A program made the position numbers and the translations under genes. Below, one piece after another: positions 1 to 7,791 of a stretch of DNA of 64,000 bases. The stretch is from assembly GCF_034314105.1 (NCBI RefSeq), contig NZ_JAVIWJ010000001.1, positions 4,510,001 through 4,574,000 of the forward strand, written 5' to 3'. The notes beneath the pieces are model-generated. The model was not told where the DNA came from and ran no database searches. It saw only the letters and a list, made by a program, of their open reading frames with translations. Numbering within the stretch: position 1 is the stretch's first letter; the number at the start of each line of letters is the position of its first letter. This DNA comes from Pseudomonas sp. AB6. GTDB taxonomy: Bacteria; Pseudomonadota; Gammaproteobacteria; Pseudomonadales; Pseudomonadaceae.

Positions 1-38
1 ATCGAGCTATGTTTTATCGGGCCGCGACTAGTCAACAA
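1..38 (-). CDS. Possible 5' end of next operon gene (partial)
   Basis: On the minus strand a reading frame opens at TTG codons (38..36 or 35..33), overlaps the stop of the LolA-like gene, and runs without a stop to the window edge. In aryl-polyene loci the LolA-like gene is usually followed by an RND/MMPL-type exporter gene. The frame is only about a dozen codons, so the call is positional inference. A GGAG lies about 11 bases upstream. Confidence 0.25.
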   Translation of the reverse strand, partial: MLTSRGPIKHSS

Positions 39-630
39 AGTCGTGGTGCTCCGTGTCGCTCAACGGCTCTGTGCCGGTGCTGTTGACCATCTGCAGTAAC
101 GTGCTGTCGCCTTGGGTTTCCAGCAGTTCAATACGCTGCACCAGTGCGCCGCCGTCGATATTTATTTGCTTGAACACCTGCTGCAGTAGCAGTGAGCGCG
201 GGATCAAGGTCAGCTGCCATGCCTGGGCGTCACCCTTTAACTGCAAGTCGAAATCGCGTTGTAGGCCGCTGCTGTCGCCTTGCAGCACCGCTAGAAATAA
301 GCGGTTCTGTTCCGCTCCGGCGTTTTTATTTGGCAACAATTGCCAGCCGTGGGCATCGCGTCGGGCAATACCGGCAGTGTTGATTCGATAATCCTGTTTC
401 AGCGGCGTCGCCAGTAGCCAGAGCAGGCCAAAGTCTTTAGCCAGGACGAATTTGCCTTTGCTGGTCAAGGGGTGCGGCAGGGCACGCAGGTGTTTTTCCT
501 GAATGAAATCGCCGTGAATGATCGAAGGTTTGCCCAACTGCGCGCTGAGCTGCTGCAGGTCGAAAGCATTAGCGACCGATGACAGGCAAACCAGCGCTGC
601 GGCGCAGAGTATTTTTAAAACAACCGTCAT
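28..630 (-). CDS. LolA-like outer-membrane lipoprotein carrier family protein (aryl polyene locus)
   Basis: 200 residues with an N-terminal signal peptide (hydrophobic stretch about residues 4-18, cleavage likely after SSVANA). The mature part resembles the LolA fold: an early FIQEKHL segment and alternating strands with WQLLPN and WQLTLIPR. LolA proteins carry lipids or lipoproteins across the periplasm. The copies in aryl polyene loci are thought to help move the polyene-lipid to the outer membrane. The start codon overlaps the stop of the upstream thioesterase gene as ATGA, so translation is probably coupled. It is a divergent paralogue, not the housekeeping lolA, which normally sits near ftsK. 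The family is inferred from length, signal peptide, pattern and context; no alignment was run. Confidence 0.75.
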   Translation of the reverse strand: MTVVLKILCAAALVCLSSVANAFDLQQLSAQLGKPSIIHGDFIQEKHLRALPHPLTSKGKFVLAKDFGLLWLLATPLKQDYRINTAGIARRDAHGWQLLPNKNAGAEQNRLFLAVLQGDSSGLQRDFDLQLKGDAQAWQLTLIPRSLLLQQVFKQINIDGGALVQRIELLETQGDSTLLQMVNSTGTEPLSDTEHHDFVD

Positions 631-1052
631 GGCAGCGCTCTCAGTACCGCATCGATAAACACCTTGGGCGAGGCCAGTTGCATCTCGCGGCTGGCAACCT
701 CAACGGCCACTTGAACTGTGGTGGCGCGGGTCAGGCGCTCACCGGTGAGGGCGTCGGAGATCAGGTAATTGATCTTCAGGCGGTTCTCCCATTCGATCAG
801 GTTGGCCCGAACATTCAGTCGTTGACCGAACACCGCGCCGCGCACGTAGCGCAGTTGCAGGTCGATCACTGGCCAGGCATAACCGGATTCCAGCATCTGC
901 ATGTAGTTGTGGCCGAGTTGGTCGAGCAGTGCGCAGCGGGCGACTTCAAGGTATTTGATGTAATGGCCATGCCAGACGACGTTCATCATATCGATATCGA
1001 AAAAGGGCACCACTACTTCAGTGTCTGCGTAAATAGGGCCATTACTGCGCAT
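627..1052 (-). CDS. Hot-dog acyl-CoA/ACP thioesterase (4HBT family)
   Basis: 141 residues. The N-terminal motif FFDIDMMNVVWHGHYIKYLE is typical of 4-hydroxybenzoyl-CoA-type thioesterases, with the catalytic Asp in the DID segment followed by the VWHGHY helix start. It probably releases or edits acyl chains on the ACPs of this operon. The start was set at 1052, not the longer frame at 1109, because GGAGG lies 6 bases upstream of that ATG. The start overlaps the 3' end of the ammonia-lyase gene by 11 bases and the stop overlaps the LolA-like start (ATGA), so the gene is inside a tightly coupled operon. Substrate is not shown by sequence. Confidence 0.85.
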   Translation of the reverse strand: MRSNGPIYADTEVVVPFFDIDMMNVVWHGHYIKYLEVARCALLDQLGHNYMQMLESGYAWPVIDLQLRYVRGAVFGQRLNVRANLIEWENRLKINYLISDALTGERLTRATTVQVAVEVASREMQLASPKVFIDAVLRALP

Positions 1053-2589
1053 GCAGCCTCCAATGGCGATCGGCGATTCGCTTGAGGCACAGGCGTAACT
1101 CACTCTCAAGCGCGCGGTCTTCGATCACCGGCGCAAAGTCTTCCTGCAACTGCTGATGCATTGTCGCAAGTGCAGGCGGCAGTGGCCGTGCGTCTGCTGC
1201 CTGACTGCGCAGCCATAGGCCTTGGTTCGCAGCAATCAAGGTGGCAGCCGCGACCTGTTCGGTCAGCTCCAGCACCCGAATCGCGTCGCGGGCAGCGATG
1301 GTGCCCATGCTCACTTTGTCTTGGTTGTGGCATTCGGTGGAACGCGAGAACACGCTGGCCGGCATCGTATTTTTCAACGCTTCGGCGGTCCAGGCACTGG
1401 TACCGATTTGCACCGCTTTGAACCCGTGATTAAGCATCGCCCGTTCAGCGCTGGCGCCTGACAGGTTACTCGGCAGTCCATGGTTGTAACGCATGTCCAC
1501 CAACAGCGCCAATTGCCGGTCCAACAGATCGGCGACGTTGGCGACCAGCGTTTTCAGGCTGTCCATGGCGAACGCGATGTGGCCGCCATAGAAGTGTCCG
1601 CCGTGCAGCACGCGTTCGTCTTCGGCGTCGATGATCGGGTTGTCGTTGGCGCTGTTCAGTTCGATTTCAATGAACGAGCGCAACCAATTCAGGCTATCGG
1701 CCAATACCCCCAATACATGCGGCGCGCAACGCAATGAGTACCTATCTTGCAAGCGGTGCAGCGGCGCGGTCGGCGCATCAATGGCCAAGTCCCGGCGCAA
1801 CCAGGCGGCAACTTGCATTTGGCCAGGGTGTGGCTTGGCGGCAAAAAGGCGCTCATCGAAATGCTCAGGGTTTCCTTCCAGCGCAACCACGTTCATTGCT
1901 GTGATGCGAGTCGCCAGTTGCAGCAAATAGTCGGCCCGGGCGAACGCGAGGCAGGCAATGCCGGTCATCACCGCCGTGCCATTCATCAGCGCCAAGGCTT
2001 CTTTGGGCCGCAGCACCAAGGGATCCCAGCCCAACTGACGATGCACGTCGCTGGCTTCACGGCGTTCGCCACGGAACATCACTTCCCGTTCACCGCACAA
2101 CGTGGCGGCGACGTAGGACAGAGGGGTCAAGTCGCCGCTGGCGCCCACTGAACCTTCCTCCGGGATCAGCGGCAGAACGTCTTGGTCGAGAAACGCTTGC
2201 AGGCGTTCAAGTAATTCGACCCGGACCCCGGAAACCCCTTGGCACAAGGACTGTAAACGCGCGGCCAGCACGGCACGGGTGGTTTGTGCGTCAAGCATCT
2301 TGCCCAAGCCACAGCCGTGGAATGTGTACAAATGGCGCGGTAGCGCCTCAACGTGATGCAGTGGAACTGCCACTACGCACGAATCGCCATAGCCGGTGGT
2401 TACACCATAGATCACGCCTTCCTTGCTTAATAGGGAATCAAGAAATTGCGCGCCTTTGGCTATTCGCTGGCGAAAGGCAGCGTCATTTTGCAAGCGGGTT
2501 GGCGCTTGGCGCTTGGCCAGTGCCAGGACATCTTCGATCTGCAACGGCCGTTCGCCGAAGGTTACCGATTCAAGCGCTTGGGTCGTCAT
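1042..2589 (-). CDS. MIO-type aromatic amino acid ammonia-lyase (HAL/PAL/TAL superfamily)
   Basis: 515 residues from the ATG at 2589; a longer upstream frame would overlap the previous gene further. The Ala-Ser-Gly triplet that cyclises to the MIO cofactor is at 150-152 (GSVGASGDLTPL), and the catalytic-loop Tyr is Tyr61 in IYGVTTGYGD. NQDKVSMGT resembles the NQDVVSMGT of tyrosine ammonia-lyase and not the NQEDHVSM of histidine ammonia-lyase. The selectivity pair (His-Leu in TAL, Phe-Leu in PAL, Ser-His in HAL) reads Phe90-His91 here. A role making an aryl acrylic acid starter (coumarate- or cinnamate-like) for the polyene is inferred from context. Automatic annotation as hutH would be misleading: no urocanate genes are near. 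It overlaps the acyltransferase gene by 20 bases. Confidence 0.88.
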   Translation of the reverse strand: MTTQALESVTFGERPLQIEDVLALAKRQAPTRLQNDAAFRQRIAKGAQFLDSLLSKEGVIYGVTTGYGDSCVVAVPLHHVEALPRHLYTFHGCGLGKMLDAQTTRAVLAARLQSLCQGVSGVRVELLERLQAFLDQDVLPLIPEEGSVGASGDLTPLSYVAATLCGEREVMFRGERREASDVHRQLGWDPLVLRPKEALALMNGTAVMTGIACLAFARADYLLQLATRITAMNVVALEGNPEHFDERLFAAKPHPGQMQVAAWLRRDLAIDAPTAPLHRLQDRYSLRCAPHVLGVLADSLNWLRSFIEIELNSANDNPIIDAEDERVLHGGHFYGGHIAFAMDSLKTLVANVADLLDRQLALLVDMRYNHGLPSNLSGASAERAMLNHGFKAVQIGTSAWTAEALKNTMPASVFSRSTECHNQDKVSMGTIAARDAIRVLELTEQVAAATLIAANQGLWLRSQAADARPLPPALATMHQQLQEDFAPVIEDRALESELRLCLKRIADRHWRLHAQ

Positions 2590-3508
2590 GGGTTTTCCAA
2601 AAGGAATAGAAATTGAACCACTGCTGTGGCGCCTCAAGGCAGTAAAAACCCAGGCGGTCGGCGTAGCGCTGAGTGTGTTCGGCGATGACCTGCTGGCGGT
2701 CGCTGCGACGCCATAGAATGGCCTCTGCGAACGGCTCGAGAATGACTCGATAGCCGTGGGCGCCTTTCAAGCAAAAAATCAGATTAATTGGGCATTTCAA
2801 CAATCCGGCCAACAGCCATGGACCTTGCGGGAACAGTGCCGGGTGGCCGAGGAAATCCACTTGCACGTTGCGCCCGCCGCGCAGCGCAACGCGATCACCC
2901 GCGATGGCCAGCCACTCGCCACGTTCCAAGCGCTGGCTCAGTTGGAGCATGATCGCTGGGTCAAGTTCGCTGACTTGGATTAAACGCAGGTGGGGCGCGC
3001 CTGCTTCTCCCAGCAATCGATTGAAGTGTTCTGCGTGCTTGGTGTGCACTAACACGTTCATGGTGACTTTTTCGCCCAACTCGGCCAGTGCGCGGCAGAC
3101 CTCAAGGTTACCCAAGTGAGCGCCCACCAGCATTTGCCCACGCTTACCACGTAGATCCTGGCGCAATAAGGCGGGGTCGACGATTTCAATGTGCTCGACT
3201 TTAAGTCTGCCGTTCCATATGTCGAGCTTGTCCAGCAGCGAGTCTGCAAACGCCCTGAATTGTTTGAACACGCGCCAGCGGGTGGGGCGTAGCAACGCTT
3301 GGTTGCTCCAGTCGGCCAAGTGTTGCTGGTATTGCCAGACACTTTTTCGCGCGGTGTGCCCGAACACGAAAAAGTAAAAAACAATCCCGTGCAGGACGGG
3401 GCTCAATACCCTCCGGCCGACATGACGCACGGCCCAGGCGGTCAGTTTCATCAGTAAAAAGCTGCCACGTTCCCGGTGATTAGCCCAATGGTGTTTGGTG
3501 TCGCTCAT
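2570..3508 (-). CDS. LpxL/HtrB-like acyltransferase
   Basis: 312 residues. The family signature H-x4-E is visible in GAHLGNLEV, preceded by a hydrophobic N-terminal segment (LSPVLHGIVFYFFVFG) typical of the membrane anchor of LpxL/HtrB-type lauroyltransferases. Members transfer acyl chains from ACP to a lipid acceptor at the inner membrane. In an aryl polyene locus it probably helps attach the polyene or a fatty acid to the lipid anchor. The ATG at 3508 overlaps the glycosyltransferase stop as ATGA, which decides this start over the GTG at 3517. It is a paralogue of the lipid A genes, as no LPS genes surround it. Confidence 0.82.
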   Translation of the reverse strand: MSDTKHHWANHRERGSFLLMKLTAWAVRHVGRRVLSPVLHGIVFYFFVFGHTARKSVWQYQQHLADWSNQALLRPTRWRVFKQFRAFADSLLDKLDIWNGRLKVEHIEIVDPALLRQDLRGKRGQMLVGAHLGNLEVCRALAELGEKVTMNVLVHTKHAEHFNRLLGEAGAPHLRLIQVSELDPAIMLQLSQRLERGEWLAIAGDRVALRGGRNVQVDFLGHPALFPQGPWLLAGLLKCPINLIFCLKGAHGYRVILEPFAEAILWRRSDRQQVIAEHTQRYADRLGFYCLEAPQQWFNFYSFWKTHDDPSA

Positions 3509-4239
3509 GGCAGCCACCGCCGCCAGAGGATCAACGGCAGCCGACCCAACATGCCGATGAACAGTTTGGCGTGCATTTTTGAAATCAGCGCATTGTCATG
3601 GAGCAGTCGAAAATGCGACACGCCGTCTTGGGGGTAATGCACCCGAACGGGCAGCCAGCGCATAGGCTGATTACGCCATGACAGGCGCACCAGGATTTCC
3701 GAGTCGAAATCCATACGCTGACCGATCTGTACCGAGTCCATCAGGTTGAGTACCGGTTGCAGGGGATAGATCCGAAAGCCACACATGGAATCGATAATCT
3801 CCAACGACAGGCTATTGATCCAGACCCAGACGTGGGTCAGGTAGCGTGCATACAAACGACCCTTTGGCACGCTTGCGTCGTACCGCGGGTAGCCACAAAT
3901 CAGCGCCTGCGGATTGGCGCGGGAAGCATCGAGAAACAGCGCCACATCCTGCAGGTCGTGCTGGCCATCGGCATCGACCTGCAACGCATGGCTGAACCCC
4001 AAGCGCGCCGCTTCACGAAATGCGACCATCACCGCACCACCTTTGCCCCGATTGGTGGACAGGCGCAGCAGATAGACGTTGGGTTGTTTTGCCAGGGTCT
4101 GTAGTACCGCGGCGCAACGTGGGCTGCTGGCATCATCCACCAATACGCAGGGTAAACCAGCGCTTAACAACTCCTGCACGACAGCAGACACCGCCCGTTC
4201 GTGGTTATAGACCGGGATCACCGCGCACGGGTTATGCAT
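3505..4239 (-). CDS. Family 2 glycosyltransferase
   Basis: 244 residues. GT-A fold features: the N-terminal IPVYNHE, the nucleotide-contacting VLVDDASS, and the metal-binding DADGQHD. The enzyme resembles dolichyl-phosphate-mannose-synthase-like glycosyltransferases but has no C-terminal membrane helices beyond a short hydrophobic tail (LFIGMLGRLPLILW). It probably adds a sugar to the polyene head or lipid carrier. The start at 4239 (ATGCATAAC) overlaps the stop of the upstream adenylation gene by 8 bases. The longer frame up to 4323 is low-complexity shadow sequence. It lies directly before the LpxL-like gene; in some aryl polyene clusters these two activities are encoded together. Confidence 0.85.
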   Translation of the reverse strand: MHNPCAVIPVYNHERAVSAVVQELLSAGLPCVLVDDASSPRCAAVLQTLAKQPNVYLLRLSTNRGKGGAVMVAFREAARLGFSHALQVDADGQHDLQDVALFLDASRANPQALICGYPRYDASVPKGRLYARYLTHVWVWINSLSLEIIDSMCGFRIYPLQPVLNLMDSVQIGQRMDFDSEILVRLSWRNQPMRWLPVRVHYPQDGVSHFRLLHDNALISKMHAKLFIGMLGRLPLILWRRWLP

Positions 4240-5911
4240 GCGCGGCCTCCAACAAGATCCGGCCACTGGAGCAGGCCGCATCGGCGTTGCGGTAGGTGAA
4301 ATACAATTTGCTGCGTTCGGCATCGAAACGCAGGGTCAGGGAAATCTCATCGCCGGGGCGTACCAGTTGTTGGAATTTCAACACTTCCATGCCTGCAAAT
4401 CGGGTTGGAAGGCCCAGCAGGCGTTGGCCCATGCTTATCGCCCAATCCACTTGCACCACGCCGGGTAACACGGGGATCTGCGGGAAGTGCCCGCTGAAAT
4501 ACGCCAAATCGGGTGGGACGACCAATTCGAGGTGCCATTCGCTGTTTAGTTGGCGTTGACTGAGCAGCTCGGGCCCTAGTGGACGAGGAGCGTGCAGTAA
4601 GGCGTCCACATCAGCCTGAGCCAGTTTGCCTTGTGCATTGAAGGGCAATTGGCGCAGCAGCCGCCAGCGACGGGGCAGGGCGAGCGCTTCGCAATGTGGG
4701 CGTAAATGCTCGCGCAGTTGCTCGGTTAATGACCGTCGGCCTTGATTGCGCAAGGCATGCAGGCCGCTTGGGCTGAGAACCAATAACGCCCCCAGCGATG
4801 CCCGTCTCTCTTGAACGACGCCCAGCCGAGCTTCGCTGACCCAGCCGTGTGTTTCCAATGCGCGTTCCAGCAGCGGCAGTGAGATACGCTTTTCTTCGAG
4901 CTTGACGATGCGATCCAAACGGCCCAGCAGTTCGAAACGGCCGTCGGCGGCGAAGCATACTGCGTCGGCGGTCTGTTCGATGTGACCTGACGGGAGATAG
5001 GGCGAATCAATGCGCAGCGCGCCATCGCTGCTTTGGCTCAGGTTCACGCCCTCAAAGGCTTGCCACAGGCTATCGCTCTGACGCCAGGCAATACCACCGG
5101 TTTCTGAGCTGCCGAAAATCTCGGTCGGCCACTGCCCCAAGCGTCGATGAAGGATTTGAGCTGCGTCGGCCGGCAACGCGCCCCCGGATGAAAACACTCG
5201 TCGCACGGCGCTCAGTTCCGGCCAGTCCAGATTGTCGCCCATGCGCTTGAGCAGGGCAGGGCTGGCCACCCAAGCAAATGTCGGGTATTGGCGGCTAGCG
5301 CGCTGCAAGTCTTCAGGGAAGGGCAGTTGATGGCGGACAAAGGTGCGACCGGCACACAGTGGCCACAGCAGCCGAAACAGCAAGCCATAGATATGTTGGG
5401 TGGCGACGCTGCCGATGATGCAGGCGCTGCCCAGGTTTGCGCCCCACAGTTGCTCCAGCGCCTCGACTTCATTGGCTAACTGGCGCAAACACTTTTTGAT
5501 CAACTTCGGTTCGCCACTGGAACCGGAGGTGCACAGGCTTAGATGGCAGGTGTCCAGGTCCAGCAGAGCAGGCGGCAGCGGTTCAGCCCGCAGATCGTTT
5601 AACTGGGTGTCTTCGACCTGATCGCTTAACCATAGATCGACTTCACTCGACCAGCGCGCCCGAGTTGGCGCTTGCAAGTCGGCCGGCATCAACACGCTAA
5701 CGCCGGCACGCCAAGCGCCAAACAGCGCCACAGCCAATTCGCCCGCATCCTCCAAATGCACCGCCAATCGTTTGATGCCTCGGATTTCAAGCCCGGCAGC
5801 AAGGCTCAGCGCTTGTTCGCGGAAGTGAGCGTGATCAAGGGCTGGGGCCCGGGTCAGCTCACGGCCCGGCAAAGCGTCGAGTAACTGACGCTCAAGGGTT
5901 ATCCAGTTCAT
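4232..5911 (-). CDS. Fusion of AMP-dependent acyl/aryl ligase and FabZ/FabA-like dehydratase
   Basis: 559 residues with two parts. Residues 1 to about 455 are an ANL adenylation domain: phosphate loop CTSGSSGEPKLIKK, A5-type FGSSETGG, and the hinge GRLDRIVKLEEKRIS. From about residue 465 a hot-dog domain follows with HFPQIPVLPGVVQVDWAI, the signature helix of FabZ/FabA dehydratases. The His is kept and the acidic partner is Asp, as in FabA, not the Glu of FabZ. The ligase probably activates the aryl starter and loads it onto one of the ACPs; the second domain probably removes water during extension. The ATG at 5911 overlaps the membrane protein stop as ATGA. The fusion of two steps coded separately in other loci is the notable point. 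Confidence 0.87.
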   Translation of the reverse strand: MNWITLERQLLDALPGRELTRAPALDHAHFREQALSLAAGLEIRGIKRLAVHLEDAGELAVALFGAWRAGVSVLMPADLQAPTRARWSSEVDLWLSDQVEDTQLNDLRAEPLPPALLDLDTCHLSLCTSGSSGEPKLIKKCLRQLANEVEALEQLWGANLGSACIIGSVATQHIYGLLFRLLWPLCAGRTFVRHQLPFPEDLQRASRQYPTFAWVASPALLKRMGDNLDWPELSAVRRVFSSGGALPADAAQILHRRLGQWPTEIFGSSETGGIAWRQSDSLWQAFEGVNLSQSSDGALRIDSPYLPSGHIEQTADAVCFAADGRFELLGRLDRIVKLEEKRISLPLLERALETHGWVSEARLGVVQERRASLGALLVLSPSGLHALRNQGRRSLTEQLREHLRPHCEALALPRRWRLLRQLPFNAQGKLAQADVDALLHAPRPLGPELLSQRQLNSEWHLELVVPPDLAYFSGHFPQIPVLPGVVQVDWAISMGQRLLGLPTRFAGMEVLKFQQLVRPGDEISLTLRFDAERSKLYFTYRNADAACSSGRILLEAAHA

Positions 5912-6453
5912 GCGCGGCCTCTTACGCGCTGGCGTACTAACCATTCGCCAGCAAACAACAGGCCCATCAGCCCGTATGAAATCAATCCGTTGTACAGCGT
6001 CCACCAACTGAGCGGCGCCCACAGGGTCAATGCGCTCGCAATCAGCCCATTGCCGAGGAAAAACAGGCACCAGACTTTGGTCACTGTGCGGGTGTAGCGA
6101 ACGGCGACGTCAGACAATTGCGGGTCGCTCAGGCGTGCCAGTCGCTCAACGATTGGCGGCTCATAGATCAGGCTTGCGCCAAACAAAGTCAACATGAAAG
6201 CGCTGCTCAGCACCGGATACCAGCTCAACAGCGCGGGGCTGTCGGCCCAACCCAATAACAAGCAAAAACCGATGGCAACCCCCGCCATCCACAGGCTTCC
6301 CGGTTTTCGTTCCCCGGTCAGCCCCCGGAGCAGCCACAGGCAACCCAGCAGCAAGGCGAACTGCCACGGCGCGATGTGGCCCAGACCGAAATAAACGGCG
6401 AACGGGTACAACATGCCTGCCAGCAACAGCACCAGGCCGATCAGCCGACTCAT
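5908..6453 (-). CDS. COG4648-type polytopic membrane protein of the aryl polyene locus
   Basis: 181 residues with about five or six hydrophobic segments (SRLIGLVLLLAGMLYPFAVY, WQFALLLGCLWLL, WMAGVAIGFCLLLGW, VLSSAFMLTLFGASLIY, VWCLFFLGNGLIASALTLW, and a C-terminal helix). Small conserved membrane proteins of this kind accompany the acyl carrier proteins and ligase in aryl polyene clusters; their biochemical role is unknown to me. It starts inside the end of the ACP gene (6450-6453 overlap) and ends in an ATGA overlap with the ligase gene. The family name is from recollection of gene order and hydropathy, so the function is open. Confidence 0.75.
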   Translation of the reverse strand: MSRLIGLVLLLAGMLYPFAVYFGLGHIAPWQFALLLGCLWLLRGLTGERKPGSLWMAGVAIGFCLLLGWADSPALLSWYPVLSSAFMLTLFGASLIYEPPIVERLARLSDPQLSDVAVRYTRTVTKVWCLFFLGNGLIASALTLWAPLSWWTLYNGLISYGLMGLLFAGEWLVRQRVRGRA

Positions 6454-6725
6454 GCGGCGGGGTGAACCAGGCGATAGACAGCCTCGACCACATCGTTGAC
6501 GGTGCGGACGGCTTTGAACTCTTCGGCAGCGATTTTTTTACCGGTTTTGCGTTTGATGTGATCAATCAGATCAACAGCGTCAATGCTGTCGATTTCCAGG
6601 TCCTGATACAGGTTGGATTCCAGGGTGACACGCTCGGGTTCAAGTTCGAACAGTTCAACCAGCGCAGTGCGCAGGGTTTCAAAAATGTCTTCACGTGTTT
6701 GCATCACATGCTCTTGAGTGGTCAT
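6450..6725 (-). CDS. Acyl carrier protein (second of tandem pair)
   Basis: 91 residues. The phosphopantetheine attachment motif is LEIDSIDAVDL, with Ser at about residue 47, in a four-helix acidic ACP of normal length. It lies 3 bases downstream of the first ACP gene and overlaps the membrane protein start. Two ACPs in one locus suggest one carries the aryl starter and one the growing chain, but sequence alone does not assign them. The start at 6725 has GGCGG about 8 bases upstream; an internal ATG at 6704 lacks a ribosome site. Confidence 0.92.
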   Translation of the reverse strand: MTTQEHVMQTREDIFETLRTALVELFELEPERVTLESNLYQDLEIDSIDAVDLIDHIKRKTGKKIAAEEFKAVRTVNDVVEAVYRLVHPAA

Positions 6726-6728
6726 GCC

Positions 6729-6989
6729 TCAAGCCGCCCGTCGGGCGCTGACGAACGCCGCTAGGCTGTCGACGCTGATGAAATGGTTGCGGGTGTCCTT
6801 GGCGTCGGCGTCGATCTTGATACCGTAGTGTTTCTGGATAGCCAGGCCGAGTTCCAGTGCGTCTACCGAGTCCAACCCCAAACCTTCACCGAACAGAGTC
6901 TGGTCGTTGCCGATGTCTTGGGTGCTGATGTCTTCGAGGCCTAGGGCATCGATGATCAGTTGCTTAATTTCCAGGTGCAGATCGCTCAT
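6729..6989 (-). CDS. Acyl carrier protein (first of tandem pair)
   Basis: 86 residues. The phosphopantetheine site is GLGLDSVDALEL, close to the classical DSL-type ACP motif with the Ser at about residue 41. It is more like polyketide/fatty acid ACPs than the second copy. The start lies 26 bases inside the end of the phospholipid acyltransferase gene, so translation is probably coupled. The partner is likely the ketosynthases of the same operon, some of which would be outside this window. Confidence 0.92.
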   Translation of the reverse strand: MSDLHLEIKQLIIDALGLEDISTQDIGNDQTLFGEGLGLDSVDALELGLAIQKHYGIKIDADAKDTRNHFISVDSLAAFVSARRAA

Positions 6990-7791
6990 CTATGGCGAGC
7001 TCCTTGATGAAGTATTGATGCAAATAGTCGTTTAGCTTGCGCGACGCCACGGGTGCCGGGCCAAGCGCAACAAAGGCTTGTGGGTCTATATCGGCACCTA
7101 CTTTCAAACTGAAGTGAAAGCGCCGTTGTGGAATTCGATACCAGGGTTCAGCCTTGGTCAGGGTGCTGGGGTTAACTTGGATAGTGACCGGGGTGACGAG
7201 TTTCGCACCCCGCAGAGCAATTGCGGCACCACCGCGATGAAAGGCCGGTGCCTGTCCGGGTTGGGTGCGGGTGCCTTCCGGGAAAATGATCAGTGTCTGT
7301 CCGTCTTGTAGTGCGGCGGCGGCAGCATCAAGCATGTCCATGCTGCCGTCGTTACTGATGTAGTGAGTGGAATTTACTGGCCCACGGGTAAAGGGGTTTT
7401 GAAACAGACTTTGTTTGACCACGCAATTGGTGTCAGGCACTAGGCCGATTAAAAATACCACGTCGATCAGCGACGGATGGTTGGCGATGATTAGTTGTCC
7501 CGGCCGACCCAGGCGCTCAGCGCCTTGAACGTCATACGTCAACACGCCGGTTCGGGCCATGAGTCGAATAAACAGCCAGAACAGTCGGCTAACCGTGCGT
7601 CGAGCACGTCGCCGGTGGCTAATTACCGAGCCCGGCAAGCACCTGAGGATCGGAAAAATCAATAATTGCAGACACAGGCCTACGATCCCGAAAAGGGCAA
7701 AGCTCATGGCGGTTGCCAGTAGACGCCAATAATAGGCGTCGCGGCTTTTGCTTAAGTTTGTCGTTGCCAGTTCCACAGGCGGTTCTTCCAT
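6964..7791 (-). CDS. PlsC-type 1-acylglycerol-3-phosphate acyltransferase-like protein
   Basis: About 275 residues. Acyltransferase block I is ANHPSLIDVVF (NHx4D) and block III is IIFPEGTRTQPG. Two hydrophobic N-terminal segments (AMSFALFGIVGLCLQLLIF) give a membrane anchor. It transfers an acyl or aryl-polyenoyl group from ACP or CoA to a lipid acceptor. The start is uncertain: the ATG at 7791 overlaps the upstream gene by 40 bases without a clear ribosome site, and a GTG five codons later is possible. The long frame to 7965 is a shadow of the neighbouring gene. It is a locus-specific paralogue of plsC. Confidence 0.85.
   Translation of the reverse strand: MEEPPVELATTNLSKSRDAYYWRLLATAMSFALFGIVGLCLQLLIFPILRCLPGSVISHRRRARRTVSRLFWLFIRLMARTGVLTYDVQGAERLGRPGQLIIANHPSLIDVVFLIGLVPDTNCVVKQSLFQNPFTRGPVNSTHYISNDGSMDMLDAAAAALQDGQTLIIFPEGTRTQPGQAPAFHRGGAAIALRGAKLVTPVTIQVNPSTLTKAEPWYRIPQRRFHFSLKVGADIDPQAFVALGPAPVASRKLNDYLHQYFIKELAIDERSAPGN

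Noticed and set aside
1042..2589. Histidine utilisation gene hutH
   Set aside because: HAL-type motifs (Ser-His pair, NQEDHVSM) are missing and the neighbours are polyene genes, not hutU/hutI.
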